Assembly: GCF_001401155.1 (NCBI RefSeq)
Contig: NZ_LJRO01000200.1
Location: 16,066-80,065, forward strand
Direction: 5' to 3'
DNA length: 64,000 bases
From: Pseudomonas tremae
GTDB lineage: Bacteria > Pseudomonadota > Gammaproteobacteria > Pseudomonadales > Pseudomonadaceae
A program made the translations under genes and the position numbers. This document shows positions 54,390-63,638 of the stretch, piece by piece. The notes beneath the pieces were generated by a model that did no database searches, was not told where the DNA came from, and saw nothing but the letters and a program-made list of their open reading frames with translations. Each line of letters starts with the position of its first letter. Positions within the stretch are counted from its first letter, which is position 1.

Positions 54390-55262
54390 TCATTCCCCCA
54401 GAGTTTTTTTGTAACGGCCTTCGATCATGCGGTTCCACGACAGCATCACCAGCAGATTGACCAGCAGCAGCGCCACGGCCAGAGTCGCGCCCATCGGCCA
54501 GTTCAGCTCCGAAAGGTATTGGTCGTAAATCACTGTGGCGACCATCTTCAGGCGCCGTCCGCCGAGCAGTCCGGGAATGGCGAATGAGCTGGCGGCCAGG
54601 CCGAACACAATCAGCGAGCCGGACAGCACACCGGGCATGACTTGCGGCAGGACGATCAGGCGCATCACTTTCGCCTGACTGGCGCCCAGCGACAGCGCGG
54701 CCTGCTCGGCGGTGGGGTCCAGCTTCTGCAGCGAAGTCCAGACCGGAATGATCATGAACGGCAACATCACATGCCCCAGCGCGATGATCACCGCGAAAGG
54801 GGTGTACAGCAGCTTCACCGGGCGACCGCCCATGAACTGGATGGCCTGATTGATCAAGCCGTCGGCTCCCAGCAGCAGGCTCCAGCCAAAGGCCCGCACC
54901 ACTACTGAAATCAGCAATGGCGTGAGGATCAGAATCAGGAAAATCGAGCGCCACGGCGTGCCCATGCGGCTCAGAATGTAGGCTTCCGGCACGCCGATCA
55001 GTACGCACAACAGGGTTACCAGTGCACTGATCCAGAAGGTGCGCAGGAAGATTTCATAGAAGTACGAATCGGTGACTACGGCCACATAGTTGTCCAAGGT
55101 GTAGCTGTCGCTTTTCACCCCCACCTGATAGTCGAACACGTTGAACGACAGCAGCAGGGTGAGACCCAGCGGCAGCACCAGCAAGCCGATGTACAGCGCC
55201 AGTGCAGGCGCCGACAGCCAGTAACCGCGACCGCCCTGACGCATCTCGGTCATCAGGCTCAT
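54390..55262 (-). CDS. ABC transporter permease (PotB-like)
   Basis: 290 residues, about six helices, EAA loop EQAALSLGASQAKVMRLIVLPQVMPGVLSG. First permease gene; its start overlaps the ATPase stop by 4 bp (55259-55262). Confidence 0.92.
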   Translation of the reverse strand: MSLMTEMRQGGRGYWLSAPALALYIGLLVLPLGLTLLLSFNVFDYQVGVKSDSYTLDNYVAVVTDSYFYEIFLRTFWISALVTLLCVLIGVPEAYILSRMGTPWRSIFLILILTPLLISVVVRAFGWSLLLGADGLINQAIQFMGGRPVKLLYTPFAVIIALGHVMLPFMIIPVWTSLQKLDPTAEQAALSLGASQAKVMRLIVLPQVMPGVLSGSLIVFGLAASSFAIPGLLGGRRLKMVATVIYDQYLSELNWPMGATLAVALLLVNLLVMLSWNRMIEGRYKKTLGE

Positions 55263-56287
55263 GCGCGCACCTCATCGGCGTCCAGTACGCGCAGCAACTC
55301 GGTTGGCCAGTCCATACCGACTGTAGCGCCTTCCTCCAGCGGGGCCTGGCCGTCATTGCGGCGGACCACGGTGATCTCGCCAATGTCGGTCTGGAGGCGA
55401 TACAGCCACTGGCTGCCGAGGAAGTAGCGCGTGACGATTCGCCCTGAAAGACGACCACTGCCTGATGCAACCAGGTCAATTTTCTCGGGACGCAAGCTCA
55501 GGGTCAGCGCACCGTCGCCAGGCAGCAGGCGAATCTGTGGGCAGCCGCTGCTGTCCAGGTCGCCAGGCAGCATATTGGCCTTGCCCACAAAGCCCGAAAT
55601 GAAGCGCGTGCGAGGGTGTTCGTACAGCTTGTACGGCTCGTCGATCTGGGTAATGCGTCCGGCCTGCATGACCACCACCCGATCACTGATCGACAGGGCT
55701 TCTGCCTGATCGTGAGTCACCATCAGCGTGGTAATGCCCACTTCGTTCTGAATACGGCGGATTTCGAACTGCATTTCTTCGCGCAGGTTGGCGTCCAGGT
55801 TGGACAACGGCTCGTCGAGCAGCAGCACCGGCGGCTCGATCACCAGCGCCCTGGCGAGCGCAACCCGCTGCCGCTGGCCGCCGGACAGTTCACGTGGATA
55901 GCGCTCCGCGTGCTGATCGAGACGCACCAGTTGCAGCACCTTGCTGACCCGCGTCTGGAGGTCTGCTTCAGGCACCTTGCGCATACGCAGGCCGAACGCC
56001 ACGTTGTTGGCCACTGTCATGTGCGGGAACAGCGCGTAGCTCTGGAATACCACGCCCAGGCCACGGCTGCTGGGTTTGGCGTGGGTTATGTCGCGGCCGT
56101 CGAGCACGATGCGTCCGTCACTCACTTCAACGAAGCCGGCGATCATTTGCAGGGTGGTGGTTTTGCCGCACCCGGAAGGGCCGAGCAACGAGACGAACTC
56201 GCCCTTGTCCACCGCCAGGTGAGTGGCAACCACGGCGTCTATGGAACCGTAACGTTTGGAGAGACCTTCCAGCTGCAGAAATGCCAT
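55259..56287 (-). CDS. ABC transporter ATP-binding protein (PotA-like)
   Basis: 342 residues: Walker A GPSGCGKTT (36-44), signature ELSGGQRQR, Walker B LLLDEPLSNLD, and a C-terminal TOBE domain (LRPEKIDLV), the usual form for spermidine/putrescine-type importers. First gene of the operon. The start at 56287 (MAFLQLEG) is chosen; an in-frame extension to 56323 is rejected. Upstream is the divergent IclR gene. Confidence 0.93.
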   Translation of the reverse strand: MAFLQLEGLSKRYGSIDAVVATHLAVDKGEFVSLLGPSGCGKTTTLQMIAGFVEVSDGRIVLDGRDITHAKPSSRGLGVVFQSYALFPHMTVANNVAFGLRMRKVPEADLQTRVSKVLQLVRLDQHAERYPRELSGGQRQRVALARALVIEPPVLLLDEPLSNLDANLREEMQFEIRRIQNEVGITTLMVTHDQAEALSISDRVVVMQAGRITQIDEPYKLYEHPRTRFISGFVGKANMLPGDLDSSGCPQIRLLPGDGALTLSLRPEKIDLVASGSGRLSGRIVTRYFLGSQWLYRLQTDIGEITVVRRNDGQAPLEEGATVGMDWPTELLRVLDADEVRA

Positions 56288-56472
56288 GCCTGCTTCCACC
56301 TTTATGCGTGCGTGCCGTGGCACGCGTTTGTCATGGGCAGATGCGAAATGAAGTCATGCAATTCTGTGGACGTTGGCGCTCGCTCTGAGTCGGCTACCGA
56401 TGATTGTTCAAATCGCCCCTGTGGACTGAGAGTAGGGCGAAGGCTAGGATGCGCTCAACAAGGAATTTCACT

Positions 56473-56489
56473 GAATAACATATTTATTC
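56473..56489. promoter_or_regulatory. Perfect inverted repeat between the importer operon and iclR-type gene
   Basis: GAATAA and TTATTC flank CATAT, in an AT-rich stretch between the divergent genes. Candidate IclR operator; extended similarity continues into GATTAATTC. Confidence 0.55.
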
Positions 56490-56528
56490 GGATTAATTCA
56501 TCAGGTGGAAAATAAGCGAGATATTTTC

Positions 56529-57368
56529 ATGAATAATTCCACTGATAGGAATAGCGTGCTTGCAGAAGTCGGTGTGGGCGCTGTTTCACGACTGTTTGCC
56601 GTACTGCGTTGCCTGGGTGACTGTGACGAAGGCGGCGAGCGGGTCACCCAACTGGCCAAGCGCGTCGGGCTGTCACAGCCCACCACCCATCGCTTGTTGC
56701 GCAGCCTGATGGATGAGGGCATGGTCGAGCAGGACCTGCTCAGCAAGCGCTACCGTTTGAGCATCGAGTTCTTTGCGCTGGCGGCGCGTGCTGGCAATAC
56801 AGGCAACCTGCGCGATGTTGTGCGGCCGAGCCTGTTGCGTCTGTCGGCATCGTTGGGAGACTCGTTGTTCCTGCTCGCGCGCAGTGGTTTTGATGCGATC
56901 TGCCTGGACCGCAGCGAAGGCCCATACCCGATTCGCACCTTTACCGGCGACATTGGCGGTCGTGTCGCACTGGGTGTGGGGCAGGGCAGCCTGGCCATTC
57001 TTGCGTTTCTGCCAGAAGACGAGCGAGAAACGGTAATTGCCTACAACCTGCCACGACTCAAAGACTTCCACTTGTACGACGAAGTGTTTCTGCGCTCTGA
57101 GGTCGACAACGTACGGCGTCTCGGCTATGCGGGCCGCAACACCGGCGCGCTGCCGGGCATGGCGGGGCTGGCGGTGCCGATTCTAGACCGCAGCGGACGC
57201 GCGGTGGCGGCACTCAGCGTGGCGACGATCAGCGACCGTTTAGGACCTGACCGCCTTTCGACTGTGGTAGAGCTGCTCAAGCGCGAAGCGACGGCGATCA
57301 GTGCGAAGATCAACCCGTTCGACCCGTCGCTGCGCCGGCCGAGTCAGGTATTCGGGCAGGCGGAATAA
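56529..57368 (+). CDS. IclR-family transcriptional regulator
   Basis: About 279 residues: N-terminal winged HTH (VTQLAKRVGLSQPTTHRLLRSLMDEGMVEQD) and a C-terminal GAF-like ligand domain (GYAGRNTGALPGMAGLAVPILD). Divergent from the importer/dehydrogenase operon, which it probably controls, with the imported substrate or its product as ligand. Start at 56529 or GTG 56505. Confidence 0.9.
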   Translation: MNNSTDRNSVLAEVGVGAVSRLFAVLRCLGDCDEGGERVTQLAKRVGLSQPTTHRLLRSLMDEGMVEQDLLSKRYRLSIEFFALAARAGNTGNLRDVVRPSLLRLSASLGDSLFLLARSGFDAICLDRSEGPYPIRTFTGDIGGRVALGVGQGSLAILAFLPEDERETVIAYNLPRLKDFHLYDEVFLRSEVDNVRRLGYAGRNTGALPGMAGLAVPILDRSGRAVAALSVATISDRLGPDRLSTVVELLKREATAISAKINPFDPSLRRPSQVFGQAE

Positions 57369-57398
57369 GCTGCAGACCGGGAAGCGCTTCAGTAACCG

Positions 57399-58361
57399 TT
57401 ACGCCCATCCTGTCCGGCTCAAGCCTTCAGCTTTGAATACCAGAGCTTTGAGCCCGCCATCGACGCGGTCGTCCGGGAACTCCGGAGGGTTCTCCAGGCG
57501 CTCCTGAAAGCGCAGGCAGGGGGCTTCGACCGCCGTGTGTTCGATCAGAAATTCCGGGCCTGTCGCAGGGTCGTTCATGCAGGCAAGTACCAAACCGTCT
57601 TCTTCCAGCAATTCCGGCAAGCGACGCAATACCCGCTGGTAGTCCTTGTCGAGCATGAAGCTGCCTTTCTGAAAGGAAGGCGGGTCGATGATGATCAGGT
57701 CGTAAGGCCCCGAGCGCGTCACCTTGGCCCATGACTTGAACAGGTCATGCCCCAGAAACGTCACTCGGCTCAGATCGTGATCGTTAAGCCGATGGTTCTC
57801 GCGCCCGCGATTCAGTGCCGCGCGCGCCATGTCCAGATTCACCACGTGGTCCGCACCACCGGCGAGGGCGGCGACCGAAAAGCCGCAGGTGTAGGCGAAC
57901 AGGTTCAGGATGCGCTTGCCCTTGGCCTGGGCCCGCACCCAGTCCCGCCCGTAGCGCATGTCCAGAAACAGGCCGCTATTCTGCTTTTTGCCGAAATCGA
58001 CCTTGTAGCGCAAGCCATTCTCAGTGATCACCCATTCGTCCACCACATCGCCAGTCAGCCATTGTGTGGTGCTCTGCGGCAGATAGCGGTGCTGCAGCAA
58101 CAGGGTGTGAGCCTGGCTTTGCTGCCACTGAAGTGTGTCGATCAGCCCGGTCAGCACGTGCGTGAGTGCTTCCAGCTCGCCCGGTTGCGGCTCCTTGAAC
58201 ACGCAGACCAGCACCATGCCCTGCATCCAGTCCACGGTGATGTGCTCCAGCCCCGGCCACACGCGGCCACGTCCGTGGAACAGGCGGCGGGTTTCATCGG
58301 GAACGTCGCTCAGGGCGTTGAGCAGGTGCTGTTGCAGGATGCTTAATGCTTCAGGGGTCAT
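57399..58361 (-). CDS. Class I SAM-dependent methyltransferase (RlmI/RlmK-like)
   Basis: 320 residues. Motifs: GLFLDMRYGRDWVRAQA, SAM-binding LNLFAYTCGFSVAALAGGA, and IIIDPPSF as the catalytic region. This is the COG1092 group of rRNA (cytosine-C5) methyltransferases, although the N-terminal PUA domain of RlmI is missing, so the target is uncertain. Confidence 0.85.
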   Translation of the reverse strand: MTPEALSILQQHLLNALSDVPDETRRLFHGRGRVWPGLEHITVDWMQGMVLVCVFKEPQPGELEALTHVLTGLIDTLQWQQSQAHTLLLQHRYLPQSTTQWLTGDVVDEWVITENGLRYKVDFGKKQNSGLFLDMRYGRDWVRAQAKGKRILNLFAYTCGFSVAALAGGADHVVNLDMARAALNRGRENHRLNDHDLSRVTFLGHDLFKSWAKVTRSGPYDLIIIDPPSFQKGSFMLDKDYQRVLRRLPELLEEDGLVLACMNDPATGPEFLIEHTAVEAPCLRFQERLENPPEFPDDRVDGGLKALVFKAEGLSRTGWA

Positions 58362-58426
58362 GACAGCGGTCGGTTATGAAAGGCGCCGTATGGTAAACGT
58401 ATTTCAGCGAATGGGAATCTCGGCAT

Positions 58427-59131
58427 TCAGCGGGGCATGTATCGGCGCTGCCAGCGGTGGGGGATGCTCAATGACACCAGCCCCAGTAGCGCGGACAGGC
58501 TGCCACTGACGAGCAAGGCATCAAGACCGAGACGCTGTTCAAGGATTGCGCCGATCACCGCGCCGATGAACATGCCGGCCCAGGGTATTAACTGAATGCG
58601 CCAGCCATCCCGGCGCTCCCCGAGCATCCAGCGGCCCAGACCGCGACCGAAGCGTGACAGTGCGCCTGTTACGTAGGTCAGCCCGACCGGTAGCCCGTTG
58701 ACTTGCTCGACAGCGGCGTTAAGCATGCCCATCGCCAGAATTGCCCAGACCAGGGCCAGGATGTTGCTTTCCAGTGGCCAGGCGGCGGCAGCACACAACA
58801 GCGTGGCGATACTCAACAACAAAGGCAGCGCGCGCCGACCCCCCAGTCGCGCAACAACGACACCCAGCGCATTGCCAACGATGAAGGTGAAGATCGCGAG
58901 GCTTAGACGTGCTGTCACGTTCAGGTCGCCGTCACTGATAGCGACTGCGAGGCGTGTGGTGTTGCCGCTCATGAACGAGACAAAATCGCCGGTCGCCATG
59001 AAGCCGATGGCATCGGTCATACCCGCCAGCACCGAAAGGCTGGCAGCCAGCGTCATGCCGACCCGGCCACGCCATTTCTGCATGTGCAGGTGCCTTGAAC
59101 TGGCGCTGACGTTGGCGGGCGATGGCAGCAT
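58427..59131 (-). CDS. DUF1275/YoaK-family membrane protein
   Basis: About 234 residues, six helices. ASLSVLAGMTDAIGFMATGDFVSFMSGNTTRLAVA is the family signature. Function unknown. The start at 59131 has AGAGG upstream on the minus strand; an extension to 59155 is possible. Confidence 0.85.
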   Translation of the reverse strand: MLPSPANVSASSRHLHMQKWRGRVGMTLAASLSVLAGMTDAIGFMATGDFVSFMSGNTTRLAVAISDGDLNVTARLSLAIFTFIVGNALGVVVARLGGRRALPLLLSIATLLCAAAAWPLESNILALVWAILAMGMLNAAVEQVNGLPVGLTYVTGALSRFGRGLGRWMLGERRDGWRIQLIPWAGMFIGAVIGAILEQRLGLDALLVSGSLSALLGLVSLSIPHRWQRRYMPR

Positions 59132-59182
59132 CAAAGAACCTCTGTACCGGCGCAAATGTTGCTGGCGGACGCCTTCAGCTGC

Positions 59183-59410
59183 TTATAGCGGCTTGGCGCG
59201 TACGATTCTTTTCGCCCTCACTTCATCAGCGTAAGCCTTGAGCTGATCAGCGTCGCTGTAAAGTCGATTGACCATCTGCAGAATGGCCGTGACATCGACA
59301 TCTTTCATTTGCGAAGCGAGCTTGAGGATTTCTTCTGCCGTACTTTCGAGATTCGTTGCGGTGCCTTTCAAGTGCTTTTTCAGCTCTTGAGTCGACTTAT
59401 TGAGCGCCAT
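59183..59410 (-). CDS. Small helical hypothetical protein
   Basis: 75 residues, charged and helical (STQELKKHLKGTATNLESTAEEILKLASQ) with a basic C-terminus. Start at 59410 with AGGAA upstream; an extension to 59476 is rejected. Not recognised. Confidence 0.7.
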   Translation of the reverse strand: MALNKSTQELKKHLKGTATNLESTAEEILKLASQMKDVDVTAILQMVNRLYSDADQLKAYADEVRAKRIVRAKPL

Positions 59411-59542
59411 ACGTGTTCCTGTGGGAAAACCTGAATTCCATGCCCGGAGCATGGCTTTTTCCGCGATAACAAGCAATCGGGCTTATGCGTAGTCAATGAT
59501 ATCGGCGTCGTTTCAGTAAGGTTAAGCCCTCAGGACAGGTAA

Positions 59543-59884
59543 TCAATCGTCGCGGGTCAGCACTTCCAGTAGCTCTATCTCGAAAGTCAGGTCGGAACCG
59601 GGTGGTAAGTGCGCGCCCATAACTCTGTCGCCGTAGGCGAGATGCGCTGGCACAAACAATTTACGCTTTCCGCCCACCTTCATGCCCTTCAGGCCCAGGT
59701 CCCAACCCTTGATGACGCGCCCTGTGCCAATCACGCACTGGAATGGCTTGCCGCGCTGATGCGAAGAGTCGAACACCGTGCCGTCGTTCAGGGTTCCGGT
59801 GTAATGAGTGGTGATCAGCGCGCCTTTGACCACTTCCTTGCCGTCGCCGAGTTGCAGGTCGGTTACCTGTAAGTCATTGCTCAT
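59543..59884 (-). CDS. FKBP-type peptidyl-prolyl isomerase
   Basis: 113 residues, one FKBP domain: HYTGTLNDGTVFDSS, FQCVIGTGRVIKGWDLGLKGM and LAYGDRVMGAHLPPGSDLTFEIELL. No signal peptide, so cytoplasmic. It catalyses proline isomerisation in protein folding. Confidence 0.93.
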   Translation of the reverse strand: MSNDLQVTDLQLGDGKEVVKGALITTHYTGTLNDGTVFDSSHQRGKPFQCVIGTGRVIKGWDLGLKGMKVGGKRKLFVPAHLAYGDRVMGAHLPPGSDLTFEIELLEVLTRDD

Positions 59885-59964
59885 TGCTGGTTATCCAGTG
59901 AGTGTTTGTCTCGGGGTGGCGTTCTCGCAGAAATTGCAGTCTGTGGCAAGCCACCAGAACGAAA

Positions 59965-59988
59965 ACGGGGAAGCATTTGCTTCCCCGT
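59965..59988 (-). terminator. Terminator downstream of the 60010-60291 gene (minus strand)
   Basis: Perfect 11-bp stem ACGGGGAAGCA / TGCTTCCCCGT with a 2-nt gap (TT); on the minus strand it is followed by TTTTCGTT. It lies 21 bp past the stop of the small membrane protein. Confidence 0.8.
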
Positions 59989-60009
59989 CCGGATGTCACA
60001 CTGGGCTGC

Positions 60010-60291
60010 TCAGAGGTTCTGCGAACTGACGATCATGGCCTGAGCGATGTTTTCTTTCTGCGCTTGGGTGAAGCCGTCCCAGATGTTGGTCTTGGCGTAG
60101 TAACCGAGGCCTGCCAGGCAGTACAGGCTCAGGGTCAGAACAATGGCAATCGAAACAAAGGTCCAGCGGCCTTCATCGTCGTTCTCCCGCGTGAAGCTAC
60201 GAGAGTAGTTGTCTTCTGCGCTACGGAACAGCAGGGCGGAAGACAGGCGTTTGAACCACTGGAACAGATGAACGACAACTATACGCAGCAT
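60010..60291 (-). CDS. Small single-helix membrane protein
   Basis: 93 residues with one clear membrane segment (FVSIAIVLTLSLYCLAGLGYYA, about 45-66) and a polar C-terminus (TQAQKENIAQAMIVSSQNL) probably facing the periplasm. Not recognised. It is preceded by a ribosome site GAGGTGATA and followed by a good terminator. Confidence 0.8.
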   Translation of the reverse strand: MLRIVVVHLFQWFKRLSSALLFRSAEDNYSRSFTRENDDEGRWTFVSIAIVLTLSLYCLAGLGYYAKTNIWDGFTQAQKENIAQAMIVSSQNL

Positions 60292-60370
60292 GGGGATATC
60301 ACCTCAAATGTTGAAAAAACGGCTTGCTGTGATGCCGGAAGCGGCACCGGATGCAAAAGCTGAAAACGAA

Positions 60371-60400
60371 AAAAGCCCGTCTATGACGGGCTTTCTTTTT
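60371..60400 (-). terminator. Rho-independent terminator (minus strand, upstream of 60010 gene)
   Basis: Perfect stem AAAGCCCGTC / GACGGGCTTT with a TAT loop, T runs on both sides (TTTTTTC on the minus strand). No other annotated gene ends here, so it supports a minus-strand transcript from the right (60508-60738). Confidence 0.8.
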
Positions 60401-60507
60401 ATGATTCTGATCAGGCGAGCAGTGAATGGCGAGGTTGGACAATTCGCAAAAGACACAGCGTCTGCCTGACGCTATGGAAACATTTTAAAACAAATGGCCT
60501 GCACCAT

Positions 60508-60738
60508 CTACCCGTGAGCAGCCGTTGTCAGACAACTGGTCGTGCCTGGAGGTGTGACAAAACGTCGCTCTGGGCCTTTATGTCGGTCTCCAGGCAGGTA
60601 CTGAATGGTCAAGTCTTGTAATACTTCTCCAGCGTACGAAACATCTGTGTGTATTGTACGATCAGCGCCCGTATTGATTTTCAGGACTGTATGAATACCC
60701 TTCAGGAGCCTCCGAGTTGTCCTCCTTTCATTGCTCAT
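60508..60738 (-). CDS. Possible small hypothetical protein
   Basis: 76 residues, basic start (SNERRTTRRLLKGIHTVLKI). The only support is the minus-strand terminator 110 bp downstream; ribosome site weak. An overlapping plus-strand frame (60649-60933) is less credible. Otherwise the 60401-60938 stretch holds only the leader of the TerC gene. Confidence 0.35.
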   Translation of the reverse strand: MSNERRTTRRLLKGIHTVLKINTGADRTIHTDVSYAGEVLQDLTIQYLPGDRHKGPERRFVTPPGTTSCLTTAAHG

Positions 60739-60938
60739 GGTTGGCCGGTGATTTCCTTCTTACCGAGCAGGCCGCCCCATCCCGATACTGAGTTATCCAG
60801 CCTTCTGAACTGTTTTGATTCCGGCAGGGCCTCGCGTCCTGACGCTGCAAAGCTGTGTCTGAAAGTTCGCGATCACGTCTGGTCTACAGTAACCAACGCC
60901 ACTCTCTGTCATTTTTCTCGTGAGGCTGCATAACTACC

Positions 60939-62507
60939 ATGGAATGGATCGCTGATCCCACGGCATGGCTTGGCCTGCTGACGCTTATCGTGCTTGAACT
61001 GGTGCTGGGTATCGACAACCTGGTGTTCATCGCCATCCTTGCCGATAAACTGCCCCCTGAACAACGCGACAAGGCGCGCGTCATTGGTCTTTCTCTGGCG
61101 TTGATCATGCGCCTCGGCCTGCTGGCGAGCATCTCCTGGATGGTGACGCTGACCGAGCCGTTGTTCGAGGTCTTCGACAAAAGCTTCTCCGGGCGTGACC
61201 TGATCATGCTGTTTGGTGGCGTGTTCCTGTTGTTCAAGGCCACCATGGAACTGCACGAACGGTTGGAAGGCCACGTTGCCCTGCGCGCCGGTAACGCGGG
61301 CTACGCGTTGTTCTGGCCCATCGTGGCGCAGATCGTGGTGCTTGACGCCGTGTTCTCGCTGGATGCCGTGATCACCGCGGTCGGTATGGTCGAACACCTG
61401 TCGGTGATGATGATCGCTGTGATCTTCTCCATCGGCCTGATGATGATTGCCAGCAAACCCCTGACCAAATTCGTCAACAGTCGCCCGACGGTGATCATGC
61501 TGTGTCTGGGCTTCCTGATGATGATCGGCTTCAGCCTGACTGCCGAAGGCCTGGGTTTCCATATTCCCAAAGGCTATCTGTACGCGGCGATCGGCTTCTC
61601 GATCCTCATCGAAGTGTTCAATCAGATCGCTCGCAAGCGCAGCAAGAAGTCTGCGCATGGTCACTTGCCACGTCGTGAGCGTGCCGCTCATGCGGTAATG
61701 CGTTTGCTGGGCGGCCGCAGGCTCGAGCCTGGCGATGTCGATGAGGAAATCACCGACATCCTTGAGGGCGAAAGCACCGAGCCGGTATTCGATCGGCGTG
61801 AGCGGGTCATGATCAGCGGCGTGCTGCAGCTGGCGGAGCGGCAGATTCGTACTGTGATGACGCCAAGGGCCGAGATCGACTACATCGACCTGAACGACGA
61901 TGCCGAGAAGATTCGCCTGAATCTGATGCACTCTTCATACTCGCGACTGCCATTGATTGGCGAGGGCGGCATCGACGAGCCATTGGGTTTTGTACACAAG
62001 AAAGAACTGTTCAAGGAGTTGCTGGCCGGTAATCAGCCTGACCTGAAACTGGTGTCACGCAAGGCCATCAATCTGCTTGAAAGCTTCACCATCCTCAATG
62101 CACTGGAACAGATGCGCAAGGAGTCGACCCACATTGCGTTTGTGGTCAACGAGTTCGGTGACTTTATCGGCGTGCTCAGCATGACCGACATTCTGGAGTC
62201 CATTGCTGGCCAGTTGCCTGACGCCAGTGAAGTGGAAGGCCCGGACATCGTTGCGCAGGGTGAGGACTTCGTGGTCTCCGGTGCCTTGAACCTGAGCCTG
62301 ATTCGCGAGCGGACCGGTTTTCAGGCCAAGGCGACCGACGACTATCAGACCCTGGCCGGGCTGGTAATGAGCTTGCTGGACCGTCTGCCCTCTACGGGTG
62401 ACAGCCTGACCTGGCAGGGCTGGGACCTGAAAGTGGTGGGCGTGGAGGAGCGTCGAGTGACGCGGGTATTGCTGCAGAAGCAGCCCGAGGTGAGCGCTGG
62501 TAAATAA
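60939..62507 (+). CDS. TerC-family membrane protein with CBS and CorC domains (YegH/YoaE-like)
   Basis: 522 residues in three parts: an N-terminal TerC domain with about seven helices ([21 protein letters not shown] and [19 protein letters not shown] hold the conserved Asp residues), a CBS pair (about 290-420: [32 protein letters not shown]) and a CorC/HlyC transporter-associated domain at the C-terminus ([18 protein letters not shown]). TerC proteins are linked to Mn efflux and membrane metal loading of exported proteins. Ligand of the CBS part unknown. Leader of about 200 bp upstream; no yybP-ykoY element seen. Confidence 0.92.
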   Translation: MEWIADPTAWLGLLTLIVLELVLGIDNLVFIAILADKLPPEQRDKARVIGLSLALIMRLGLLASISWMVTLTEPLFEVFDKSFSGRDLIMLFGGVFLLFKATMELHERLEGHVALRAGNAGYALFWPIVAQIVVLDAVFSLDAVITAVGMVEHLSVMMIAVIFSIGLMMIASKPLTKFVNSRPTVIMLCLGFLMMIGFSLTAEGLGFHIPKGYLYAAIGFSILIEVFNQIARKRSKKSAHGHLPRRERAAHAVMRLLGGRRLEPGDVDEEITDILEGESTEPVFDRRERVMISGVLQLAERQIRTVMTPRAEIDYIDLNDDAEKIRLNLMHSSYSRLPLIGEGGIDEPLGFVHKKELFKELLAGNQPDLKLVSRKAINLLESFTILNALEQMRKESTHIAFVVNEFGDFIGVLSMTDILESIAGQLPDASEVEGPDIVAQGEDFVVSGALNLSLIRERTGFQAKATDDYQTLAGLVMSLLDRLPSTGDSLTWQGWDLKVVGVEERRVTRVLLQKQPEVSAGK

Positions 62508-62526
62508 GCGCTAGCAGTACCGAAAT

Positions 62527-62560
62527 GGGGCCGCCAGTTTGTTGTGCGAGCCCCGTTTTT
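62527..62560 (+). terminator. Weak terminator after the TerC gene
   Basis: GGGGC pairs with GCCCC across an 18-nt loop and is followed by GTTTTT; 19 bp after the stop codon. Confidence 0.45.
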
Positions 62561-62568
62561 ATTTGTGC

Positions 62569-63144
62569 TTATTTTCGACGCGGGCGCGACACCACCGACT
62601 CGATATTCTTGCGACCTATCAGCTTGGGTTGCACCGGCTCTGCAGGCACTGGCGCTTCAGCCAGCCATTTGAACATCACCAGACAGTCCACCAACCCCAG
62701 GCGGGCGTGTCGATAAGCCTTGGGCAAACGCCCGACAGTCTCGAAACCCAGCTTGGCCCACAACGCCACGGCGACCTCATTGCAGGCAACCACCGAATTG
62801 AACTGCATCGCCAGAAAGCCGCTGTCCCGCGCGAGCTGTTGCGAGTGCTCGCACATCAACCGCGCTACACCCCGGCCTCTTGCTGCGTCCGCCACCATAT
62901 AGCCGCAGTTGCAGACATGATTGCCCGGACCTGCCGCATTGGCCTTGAGGTAGTAGCTGCCCAGAAGCTGACCGTCTTCCTCGGCGATAAGCGTGTGCAG
63001 TGGCAGCTTCATCCATAGATCGCGTGCCTGATCCTGAGTGATTGCTGGGTCGAACGCGTAGGTTTCCTGAGTGACGACAACAGCCTGAAAGGTGGGCCAG
63101 AAGTTGTCGAAGTCTTCCGGGGTCATAGGGCGGATCTGGATCAT
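62569..63144 (-). CDS. GNAT-family N-acetyltransferase
   Basis: 191 residues. Acetyl-CoA-binding motif GRGVARLMCEHSQQLARDSG, preceded by YMVADAARGRG; C-terminal CNEVAVALWAKLGFETVGRLPKAY. Substrate unknown. Start at 63144 (AAGG upstream); an in-frame start at 63159 adds five residues. Confidence 0.9.
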   Translation of the reverse strand: MIQIRPMTPEDFDNFWPTFQAVVVTQETYAFDPAITQDQARDLWMKLPLHTLIAEEDGQLLGSYYLKANAAGPGNHVCNCGYMVADAARGRGVARLMCEHSQQLARDSGFLAMQFNSVVACNEVAVALWAKLGFETVGRLPKAYRHARLGLVDCLVMFKWLAEAPVPAEPVQPKLIGRKNIESVVSRPRRK

Positions 63145-63199
63145 GAGGGGCCTTGGCAAGTAGGGCTTGAATTCCGGGGTGTACGTTATCTGGAGCGCA

Positions 63200-63577
63200 C
63201 TACCACTTCCAGGCTTTTTCGGTGAACTCGGCAGTGGAGGGGAGCACGGTGTGCAGAAAGCTGAGGTATTTGTTGAACAGTACCTCGTGCTGGAAGCGGG
63301 CCTCGAAGCCCAGCGTCACGTCGGTGCGGTGCGTGATGATCATCAGACGCTTGCGGTCGACGGTGACGTAGTTATATTCGCCCCATGACAGGCTTTGTTC
63401 GTGGTGAATGGAGTTTTCCCAATTTAGCAGTTTGACGGCTGCGACAAATGCAACGGCTACCGGACCGATCAGGAAAAGTATCGATCCGGTCAGGGCGGCG
63501 ATGAGAACGAATACGAGGATGACGGCTATGGCGATGCCTTTGAATAAGGACGAGGCGAAGTCGGGGTAGTGGAGGTA
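63200..63577 (-). pseudogene. 5'-broken membrane protein remnant
   Basis: An open frame of 126 codons with no plausible start: a hydrophobic double segment (FKGIAIAVILVFVLIAALTGSILFLIG) then WGEYNYVTVDRKRLMIITHRTDVTLGFEARFQHEVLFNKYLSFLH to a TAG at 63200. It is protein-like throughout and resembles the C-terminal part of DUF6708-type proteins (low confidence). In the same frame, directly upstream, a TAA at 63578-63580 interrupts further coding-like sequence (YNYTIKTDCTHLD), so the gene is broken by a stop and probably a frameshift. Confidence 0.6.
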
Positions 63578-63638
63578 TTAATCCAGGTGGGTACAGTCGG
63601 TTTTTATTGTGTAGTTGTAGATGGTTTTTGGCGGACAC

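Noticed and set aside
49690..56287. Hydroxyproline catabolic operon
   Set aside because: No proline-2-epimerase, deaminase or semialdehyde dehydrogenase genes are present beside the dehydrogenase.
60649..60933. 94-codon plus-strand frame upstream of the TerC gene
   Set aside because: No ribosome site, and a protein composition rich in P, S and C unlike its neighbours.
60739..60938. yybP-ykoY manganese riboswitch before the TerC gene
   Set aside because: The conserved GGGGAGUA-type core was not found in the leader.
63372..63638. 88-codon minus-strand frame over the broken membrane protein
   Set aside because: It is rich in R, H and P, while the neighbouring frame of the same strand reads a hydrophobic protein; it is the shifted frame.
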